The translations under genes and the position numbers were made by a program. Of a stretch of DNA of 11,092 bases, positions 1-4,211 are shown piece by piece (positions within the stretch are counted from its first letter, which is position 1; each line of letters opens with the position of its first letter). The stretch spans positions 1 to 11,092 of the forward strand of contig CAADVA010000006.1 of assembly GCA_900752345.1 (NCBI GenBank), written 5' to 3'. The notes beneath the pieces were generated by a model. The model was not told the DNA's origin. It saw only the letters and a program-made list of their open reading frames with translations, and did not search any database. Origin of the DNA: an uncultured Collinsella sp. (GTDB lineage: Bacteria > Actinomycetota > Coriobacteriia > Coriobacteriales > Coriobacteriaceae).

Positions 1-187
1 CTGGTTCAAGTCGGATAGCGAGGCCGGTAAGTTTACGTCAAATTTGTTCTCGTTCCCGACAACGTATGTCATCGATCAGAATGGCAACATCGTAGGGGAT
101 CCAATCGTGGGAGCCATCAGCTCCGCCGAGCAGCGCGCAGCACTCGACAAGCTAATCAACCAGGCGATTGCGAATAGCGAGCAGTAA
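1..187 (+). CDS. Thioredoxin-fold (TlpA/redoxin-like) protein, C-terminal part
   Basis: The gene enters from the left edge and reads in the frame starting at base 2, ending at TAA 185-187, so about 61 C-terminal residues are visible. The stretch reading FPTTYVIDQNGNIV is the signature of the TlpA/redoxin thioredoxin fold: the Pro before TTYVID is the cis-proline that packs against the active site, followed by the beta-strand 'VID.NG.I' and a terminal helix. Family members are extracytoplasmic, membrane-anchored thiol-disulfide oxidoreductases, often serving cytochrome c or secreted-protein maturation. The CxxC active site and any signal peptide lie outside the window, so redox activity cannot be confirmed. 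The terminal helix (about SAEQRAALDKLINQAI) looks complete and nothing suggests truncation at the 3' end. Confidence 0.75.
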   Translation, partial: WFKSDSEAGKFTSNLFSFPTTYVIDQNGNIVGDPIVGAISSAEQRAALDKLINQAIANSEQ

Positions 188-417
188 AAAACGCGTAAAG
201 CATAGCGAGGATCGTGCGTCGCTGTGCGAAGTAGTCCGCTGCTCCGTAAGATGGGCCCCGCCGTAAAGAGGTCCCGTTCGGGTTATATTCCCCGGGAAAA
301 CTACCCGAATAAGATCCGCGGCTTCTAACGGGCGATTTCCCGAAAAGGAAGGGCTCATCCTCTAATTGCACCAACGCCCCAGATTGCGAGCTCATATCGC
401 CGCGGACGGATCACGCG
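188..417. other. Palindrome-rich spacer, no convincing gene
   Basis: No credible gene lies here. The segment is full of short CCCG/CGGG arms: a hairpin CCCG-TT-CGGG at 273-282, TTCGGGT (277-283) pairing with ACCCGAA (303-309) around a CCCCGGG core, and CGGG (329-332) with CCCG (339-342). These could terminate the upstream gene, or the segment could be a dispersed intergenic repeat. A 79-codon reading frame on the - strand (395-156) runs through it and into the 3' end of the thioredoxin-fold gene, but it has no supporting domain. Confidence 0.4.
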
Positions 418-828
418 CTACTCGCCGTCTGCCCGCGCCGCCGAGAGCAGGGCGCCCGAGTCGGCCTGGATCGCCTCCGCCTTGCTCCCGAGCTGCAACG
501 GGGCCGAACCGCCCGAGACGTTGACGCTCAAAAGGTGCGCATCCGGCAGCTTCGCGGCCATGCTCCAGAATGGGAGCGTGATGATGCCGGGGGCCATCTC
601 GCCCACGCCGAGCTCCAGCAGCAGCATGCGGCCGTCGCCGCACTCGCGCACGAAGCGCTCGTACCGTTCGAGGCCCTCGCGCCAAGCCGCGCCCTGCAGG
701 AACGTGTCGTCGCGCGCCCACGGTCGAGATGGGGTCGGGAGGCCGGCTCGCACAGCATGAAGTCGATGTATCGCGCGTAGTAGGCCCATTGCTGTTCGAG
801 GTTGGGGTAGAGGTGGCAACGAGCGTGA
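418..828 (-). pseudogene. SIR2-family NAD-dependent deacylase remnant (internally deleted)
   Basis: Two pieces of a SIR2/sirtuin-like protein are visible on the - strand in different frames. The upstream piece (about 828 down to 755) reads CHLYPNLEQQWAYYARYIDF, which resembles the helix before the NAD-binding core of bacterial sirtuins of the macrodomain-linked class. The downstream piece (about 745 to 418) contains RDDTFLQGAAWREGLERY and then LLLELGVGEMAPGIITLPFW, the C-terminal Rossmann strand and PFW motif of the family, ending at TAG 420-418. The two pieces meet at about 745-755, where the catalytic-His region and the zinc-finger Cys pairs should be. The extreme N-terminus with its NAD-binding Gly-Ala-Gly motif is also absent. 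This is a deletion derivative and cannot be an active sirtuin. Family assignment is from motif memory; an alternative is a fragment of another PFW-containing Rossmann protein. Confidence 0.6.
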
Positions 829-833
829 GATTT

Positions 834-873
834 GCGCGAGGGGCCAATGCGTGGCTTCGCTGGCCCCTCGCGC
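834..873. terminator. Strong hairpin downstream of the cupin gene
   Basis: A perfect 13-bp stem, GCGCGAGGGGCCA (834-846) with TGGCCCCTCGCGC (861-873), has a 14-nt loop that can pair further (GCG 849-851 with CGC 858-860). It starts 12 bases past the cupin stop codon on the - strand, where an intrinsic terminator is expected. No U-tract follows on either strand, so termination strength is uncertain. Confidence 0.5.
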
Positions 874-885
874 GCTGATCGCGAA

Positions 886-1239
886 TTAGAGCATGATGGC
901 GTCGTCGGCCGTGAAGGCGTCGAGGGATCCCTGCTTGACTTGGATGCAAACGTACGTGATGCCCGAGTCGGACGCGGCAGGGAACTGGCGGTGCGCGGCG
1001 GGGGAGACGCGCAGCCAGTCGCCGGCGGCAAGCTCGATGTCCTCGCCGTCGATCGTGGCCGAGCCGCCGCCCTCGAGCACGCCGTAGATCTCCTCGTTAT
1101 CCTTGTGCGCATGCACGAATGGAACGCCAGCGCCGGCGGGAAGCTTGTTGACGCTCACCTCTGCTCCGGTAAGCCCGAGCACTTCGTGCAGCTCGACGCG
1201 GCCCTCATTGCCGATGTTGGTCTTTGCGTAATTGGCCAT
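886..1239 (-). CDS. Small single-domain cupin protein
   Basis: A 117-residue protein with a complete cupin beta-barrel signature. Motif 1 is at about residues 38-57 (GVPFVHAHKDNEEIYGVLEG), with candidate metal ligands His43, His45 and Glu49 or Glu50. Motif 2 is around 73-86 (GDWLRVSPAAHRQF), with His83 as the fourth ligand. A divalent metal site is therefore likely. Small cupins act as isomerases, dioxygenases, sugar- or aromatic-binding proteins, or stress-linked proteins of unknown substrate, so no reaction can be named. The ATG start (1239-1237) has an AAGGAG Shine-Dalgarno site at 1250-1245, five bases upstream. The gene is transcribed divergently from an HxlR-type regulator, a common arrangement in which the regulator controls the neighbouring redox or detoxification gene. 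Length is normal for the family and the gene looks intact. Confidence 0.85.
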   Translation of the reverse strand: MANYAKTNIGNEGRVELHEVLGLTGAEVSVNKLPAGAGVPFVHAHKDNEEIYGVLEGGGSATIDGEDIELAAGDWLRVSPAAHRQFPAASDSGITYVCIQVKQGSLDAFTADDAIML

Positions 1240-1268
1240 AACGGCTCCTTTCCGGGGGTTTATTTACC

Positions 1269-1297
1269 TTGCAGGCATCTCCTGCGTGGGATACATT
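1269..1297 (+). promoter_or_regulatory. Candidate sigma-70 promoter of the HxlR-type gene
   Basis: TTGCAG (1269-1274) and TACATT (1292-1297) are separated by 17 bases on the + strand, about 95 bases before the regulator start codon. It matches the -35 and -10 consensus at four of six positions each. The prediction is by eye only. Confidence 0.4.
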
Positions 1298-1324
1298 CAA
1301 CGCAAAGGCGCATGCAAATACGAG

Positions 1325-1348
1325 TACGCACATATTTGTAACTGCGTA
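1325..1348. promoter_or_regulatory. Candidate operator between cupin and HxlR genes
   Basis: TACGCA (1325-1330) and TGCGTA (1343-1348) form a perfect 6-bp inverted repeat with a 12-bp AT-rich spacer, giving an 18-bp centre-to-centre distance. This fits a dimeric winged-helix protein contacting two successive major grooves. It lies downstream of the predicted regulator promoter and upstream of the divergent cupin gene, so one site could control both. Assignment to this HxlR protein is inference. Confidence 0.4.
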
Positions 1349-1390
1349 TCTTTTTTTGAAACCGGAACGATTGAGGAGGTTAGGTCCCCC

Positions 1391-1717
1391 ATGAAGGCGA
1401 AAGAGGAGCTTCCGGAGTGTCCGGTCGCGACGGCGGTGGCGCTTATCGGCGGCAAGTGGAAGCTGCTCATTATCCGCAATCTGCGCGTGCGCCCCTGGCG
1501 TTTCAACGAGTTGCGCCGCGACCTTGAGGGGATCTCTCAGAAGGTGCTCACCGACAGCCTGCGACAGATGGAGGATGATGGGCTGGTCTTTCGCCATGAC
1601 TATGGCGAGAATCCTCCCCGCGTCGAGTATGGCCTCACCGAGCTCGGCCGCCAGATGATACCCGTCATGGACTCGCTCGCAGACTTCGGCGCTTATTACA
1701 AGACGATTGTTTCGTAG
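1391..1717 (+). CDS. HxlR-family winged-helix transcriptional regulator
   Basis: A 108-residue DNA-binding protein of the HxlR/MarR-like family. It has the typical CPVATAVALIGGKWKLLIIRNL start (residues 10-31), the recognition-helix region FNELRRDLEGISQKVLTDSL (38-57), and the wing and final strand ending in VEYGLTELG (78-86). Cys10 sits at the conserved N-terminal cysteine position that senses thiol-reactive compounds in YodB/HypR-type members, so redox or quinone sensing is possible. The ATG at 1391 is chosen because AGGAGG lies at 1374-1379, 11 bases upstream. An in-frame extension back to base 1232 has no such site and crosses the promoter. It is divergent from the cupin gene, and an oxidoreductase gene follows 500 bases downstream. 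These are plausible targets, with the 1325-1348 repeat as a candidate binding site. The protein is intact and of normal length. Confidence 0.9.
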   Translation: MKAKEELPECPVATAVALIGGKWKLLIIRNLRVRPWRFNELRRDLEGISQKVLTDSLRQMEDDGLVFRHDYGENPPRVEYGLTELGRQMIPVMDSLADFGAYYKTIVS

Positions 1718-1741
1718 CGGTCGTGCCGCTTGGGGACGCGT

Positions 1742-1786
1742 CCCGTGGTGGGCGCAAGCGCCCGGGCGGCCCGCGCCCGCCACGGG
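1742..1786 (+). terminator. GC-rich hairpin after the HxlR gene
   Basis: CCCGTGGTGGGCGC (1742-1755) pairs with GCGCCCGCCACGGG (1773-1786) in a 14-bp stem with one G-T pair, and the loop is itself GC-rich. It starts 24 bases after the regulator stop codon. There is no U-tract, so it may be a pause or 3'-end-protecting hairpin instead of a classical terminator. Confidence 0.45.
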
Positions 1787-1833
1787 CGATGCGCGGAGGC
1801 GGCGGAAGGGAAGGCTCGCGTCTTCGAGGAGGC

Positions 1834-2064
1834 TTACAAAAGCTCGCGAAGTCTCTTTGTCCAGCGTGCGAGGGTGCCGTCCTCGATGCATCTTCTGAAG
1901 AAATCGCACTCACACCAGCGATCGAATCTCGCGATTGCGATTATGGAGGCCACAACCAGCTTCGCATCCGCTTTGGACATGTCCTGATTCACGATCTGCT
2001 CGATACAATCTAGTGAAACGAAGCGCCGCAGCGCATCCGCGCCCCCGCCTTTGCAGTTTCGCAA
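1834..2064 (-). pseudogene. Probable remnant of a DUF6508-like protein
   Basis: An open frame ends at TAA 1836-1834. The C-terminal part, about VVASIIAIARFDRWCECDFF and then IEDGTLARWTKRLREL, resembles the end of DUF6508 proteins, which close with an Arg-x-(Asp/Glu)-Arg-(Phe/Trp)-Cys-(Glu/Asp) helix, a 'DG' turn and a basic Leu-rich helix. The usual upstream aromatic region is not present. The only in-frame starts are a TTG at 2064 without a ribosome-binding site and an internal ATG, and an in-frame TAA lies about 35 bases further upstream. I therefore read it as an N-terminally truncated fragment, though a short expressed protein of about 76 residues is possible. Function of the family is unknown to me. 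The match was made by eye and is moderate. Confidence 0.4.
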
Positions 2065-2143
2065 TCGCCGGTCGGCGAGGATTGTGCATGCGTGGTCTTA
2101 CGCAAGGCTATTTGGTTTGAGCAAAGAAGTGATAAGCGGGCGA

Positions 2144-2172
2144 TTGAATAGCTCCATCCGCTTTGGTAATAA
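2144..2172 (+). promoter_or_regulatory. Sigma-70 promoter of the flavoprotein gene
   Basis: TTGAAT (2144-2149) and TAATAA (2167-2172) are separated by 17 bases, ending about 50 bases before the ATG at 2221. This is the best-formed promoter in the window. The expected transcription start is near 2179-2180. Confidence 0.6.
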
Positions 2173-2183
2173 CAAAAAGCAGC

Positions 2184-2203
2184 GTGTCGCGCTCCTGCGA
2201 CAC
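2184..2203. promoter_or_regulatory. Inverted repeat in the 5' leader of the flavoprotein gene
   Basis: GTGTCGC (2184-2190) and GCGACAC (2197-2203) form a perfect 7-bp inverted repeat around GCTCCT. It sits just past the predicted transcription start and ends a few bases before the GAGAGGAG ribosome-binding site. It could be a repressor operator in DNA, or an RNA hairpin whose CUCCU-containing loop is complementary to the AGGAG of the Shine-Dalgarno site. Confidence 0.5.
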
Positions 2204-2220
2204 CGGGAGAGGAGAGCCCT

Positions 2221-2751
2221 ATGAACATCGTTGTATTGAGTGGTAGCCCGCGCAAGGGCGCCAACACTGACACCATGGTCGACACGTTTGCTGAGACTGC
2301 ACGCGAGGGTGGCCACGCGGTCGAAGTCGTGCGCGTTGCCGGCAAGAAGATCGCCGGTTGCCTGGGGTGCCAGTACTGCTTCGAGCACGAGGGCGCTTGC
2401 GTGCAGAAGGACGATATGGCCGACGTGGTTGAGTCTCTCAAGAACGCTGACATGGTCGTGTTCGCTTCGCCCATCTACTGGTTCGATATCACCGCACAGG
2501 AGAAGGCCGTCATCGACCGTCTGTACGCCTTCGGCGCTACGGGTTTCCCGTTTACCAAGACTGCCCTTTTGCTCGACAGCCACAGCGAGGGCGTCTATGA
2601 CGCGGCGATCGCTATGTACAAGGCTACCTGCGCGTATTGCAAGTGGGAGGATCAGGGCATCGTCACCATCAGCGGCATGACCGAGCGTGACAGTATGGCG
2701 TCGTCACCCAAGCTCGAAGAGGTGCGTGAGCTCGCTCGCAAGCTCGCTTAA
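2221..2751 (+). CDS. Flavodoxin-fold NAD(P)H-dependent FMN oxidoreductase, possible Fe-S flavoprotein
   Basis: A 176-residue cytoplasmic protein of the NADPH-dependent FMN reductase/flavodoxin-like superfamily. Residues 1-15 form the first beta-strand and phosphate-binding loop (MNIVVLSGSPRKGANTD), and ASPIYWFDI (82-90) is the second FMN-binding loop. Cys47, Cys50, Cys53 and Cys60 give CX2CX2CX6C, which matches the compact CX2CX2CX4-7C cluster motif known from archaeal iron-sulfur flavoprotein (Isf). A bound [4Fe-4S] cluster is therefore plausible but not shown. Further cysteines occur at 137 and 140. Such proteins reduce O2, peroxide, quinones or other electrophiles using ferredoxin or NAD(P)H. 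The ATG has a GAGAGGAG ribosome-binding site just upstream. The gene stands alone behind its own promoter, and an HxlR regulator gene lies upstream. Length is typical and the gene is intact. Confidence 0.85.
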   Translation: MNIVVLSGSPRKGANTDTMVDTFAETAREGGHAVEVVRVAGKKIAGCLGCQYCFEHEGACVQKDDMADVVESLKNADMVVFASPIYWFDITAQEKAVIDRLYAFGATGFPFTKTALLLDSHSEGVYDAAIAMYKATCAYCKWEDQGIVTISGMTERDSMASSPKLEEVRELARKLA

Positions 2752-2753
2752 CT

Positions 2754-2783
2754 TTGCGTTACTGAATATCTGTCGAGTATAAA
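2754..2783 (+). promoter_or_regulatory. Candidate promoter of the DUF4143 ATPase gene
   Basis: TTGCGT (2754-2759) and TATAAA (2778-2783) are 18 bases apart. The -10-like hexamer lies inside the first of the two 20-bp repeats. A perfect TATAAT also occurs at 2797-2802 and a second TATAAA at 2811-2816 inside repeat 2, so which -10 is used cannot be decided from sequence. Confidence 0.4.
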
Positions 2784-2820
2784 AGACGGATTATTATATA
2801 ATCTGTCGAGTATAAAAGAC
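2768..2820 (+). repeat. Two tandem 20-bp direct repeats before the DUF4143 ATPase gene
   Basis: ATCTGTCGAGTATAAAAGAC occurs exactly at 2768-2787 and again at 2801-2820, a 33-bp period or about three helical turns. Each copy contains GTC-N3-TATA-N3-GAC, which is dyad-symmetric, so each may be a binding site for a dimeric protein, with two dimers on the same face of the helix. Because the repeats overlap the promoter and end 10 bases before the ATG, repression or autoregulation is the likely role. Confidence 0.65.
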
Positions 2821-2830
2821 TGATTGGGGA

Positions 2831-4108
2831 ATGATGAATAGGGAGATTCTGAAAAGCGTCATCTTCGACCAGCATGAGATTATTCGCAACGCAGATATCG
2901 TCCATCGTCGATATTTCCTTGATGCCCAGGCCAACTATGTCGTAACCGGTTTGCGCCGTGCTGGAAAGTCGACGCTCCTCTATGGTCTTGTTCAAGACCT
3001 GGTCGCGCGGGGTGTCGATTGGCGCCGGATCATCTACATCAATTTCGAGGACGAGCGACTCGCCGAGTTCACTTTGTCGGACTTCAACGACATTCTCGTG
3101 GTCCAAAGTGAGTTGAGCGACGAGGAGGGCTTTTTCTTTCTTGACGAGGTCCAAAACATCGATGGTTGGGAAAAATTCGCACGTCGTTTGGCTGATTCTG
3201 GTCGTCGAGCATACATAACGGGAAGCAATGCAAAGATGCTGGGCGCGCAAATCGAGACGACGCTTGGTGGCCGCTACCTGACGAGGTATGTGACACCTTA
3301 TCGATTCGACGAGTTTCTCGATGCCAGCGGAAAACAATACGACGAGGCGGCCGTGTACTCGACGTCTGGTAAGGGTGCGATTTCGGCAGCCTTTGAGTCG
3401 TTTTATGTTGACGGGGGCTTTCCCGAGTCGCTTCGCTATGGCATGCCGCGAGAGTATGTGGAGAGCGTTTATCAAAAGGTGCTTCTGGGTGACATCGTTG
3501 CTCGAAACAACGTGCGTAACCCGCAGGCGATGAGGGTGTTGATGAAGAAAGTCGCGGAGACGGTTCATAATGAGGCGTCGAGCACGATGTTCTACGGCAT
3601 GTTGAAGGGCGTCGGATACAAGGTCAGCAAGGACTCGGTGATCAACTACCTTGCCATGGCCCAGGAAGCCTATCTCATCTTTCCCGTTCGCAATGCTGTT
3701 GCCAAGTTTATCGAGCGTGAGGGAAACCCAAAGTACTATTTCACAGACAACGGGCTGCTCAACCTGTTTCTCTCTAAAAAGGAGCCGGTTCTTCTGGAAA
3801 ATGAGGTCGCGGTCGCGATGCTCGATAGGTATGGTGACGAGCTCTGCTATCTCAAATCGCCAAAGAACGGCATCGACGTTGATTTTTATGTGCCCGATGA
3901 GGGACTTGCCGTTCAAGTTGCCTATTCGCTTTCGGAAAGTGCTAATCCACGCGAAGTGGGTAATTTGATAAAGCTTGCGCGGGTTGACCAAAATGTCCGT
4001 CGTTTGCTTATCGTCACAAAAGAAGAGGACGGATCCATCGAAAAGGATGGTCTGAAAATAGAAGTGCTTCCGGCTTGGAGGTTTTTGCTTGAGCTTGCAA
4101 GCAGATAA
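2831..4108 (+). CDS. AAA-family ATP-binding protein with C-terminal DUF4143 domain
   Basis: A 425-residue protein of the widespread AAA_14/DUF4143 family. The P-loop is at 40-48 (GLRRAGKST), Walker B is FFFLDEVQ with Asp105 and Glu106, and ITGSNAKML (129-137) is the sensor-1 strand. The C-terminal third is DUF4143, whose fold is related to restriction-endonuclease-like nucleases. Here LENE (Glu325), IDVDF (Asp351) and VQV (Gln362) occupy the positions of an E-D-(Q/E)xK core, but the final Lys is replaced by Ala (QVAYS), so nuclease activity is doubtful. The biological role of the family is not established; proposals include mobile-element or toxin-like functions. Start is one of two adjacent ATGs (2831 or 2834), with GGGGA at 2826-2830 lying very close, so the second may be better placed. 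Lower GC and A/T-ending codons compared with flanking genes suggest horizontal acquisition. It has no partner gene. Confidence 0.88.
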   Translation: MMNREILKSVIFDQHEIIRNADIVHRRYFLDAQANYVVTGLRRAGKSTLLYGLVQDLVARGVDWRRIIYINFEDERLAEFTLSDFNDILVVQSELSDEEGFFFLDEVQNIDGWEKFARRLADSGRRAYITGSNAKMLGAQIETTLGGRYLTRYVTPYRFDEFLDASGKQYDEAAVYSTSGKGAISAAFESFYVDGGFPESLRYGMPREYVESVYQKVLLGDIVARNNVRNPQAMRVLMKKVAETVHNEASSTMFYGMLKGVGYKVSKDSVINYLAMAQEAYLIFPVRNAVAKFIEREGNPKYYFTDNGLLNLFLSKKEPVLLENEVAVAMLDRYGDELCYLKSPKNGIDVDFYVPDEGLAVQVAYSLSESANPREVGNLIKLARVDQNVRRLLIVTKEEDGSIEKDGLKIEVLPAWRFLLELASR

Positions 4109-4125
4109 TTCGAACCGTATGCAAG

Positions 4126-4160
4126 GGCCCCGGAGTGCGGTTTTATCGTGCTCCGGGGCC
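4126..4160. terminator. Bidirectional hairpin between convergent genes
   Basis: GGCCCCGGAG (4126-4135) pairs with CTCCGGGGCC (4151-4160), a perfect 10-bp stem with a 15-nt loop containing TTTT. It lies 17 bases after the ATPase stop codon and about 50 bases past the end of the converging subunit A gene, so it can serve both. There is no clear U-tract on either side. Confidence 0.6.
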
Positions 4161-4211
4161 ATCGCTTAAGGATTTGTGGCGGTTCGACTTCCGCGGTTTC
4201 AGCCGGTTGCC

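Noticed and set aside
156..395. 79-codon - strand frame running into the thioredoxin-fold gene
   Set aside because: It overlaps a real gene's 3' end antisense, has Gly/Ser/Tyr-rich low-complexity sequence and no supported start or domain.
832..1341. 169-codon + strand frame across the cupin gene
   Set aside because: It is antisense to the cupin gene, which has HxH and H ligands and a good ribosome-binding site.
2768..2820. Two direct repeats considered as a minimal CRISPR array
   Set aside because: Only two copies with a 13-bp gap and no cas genes; promoter overlap fits regulation better.
2759..4162. 467-codon - strand frame
   Set aside because: It is the antisense shadow of the AAA/DUF4143 gene, whose P-loop and Walker B are clear on the + strand.
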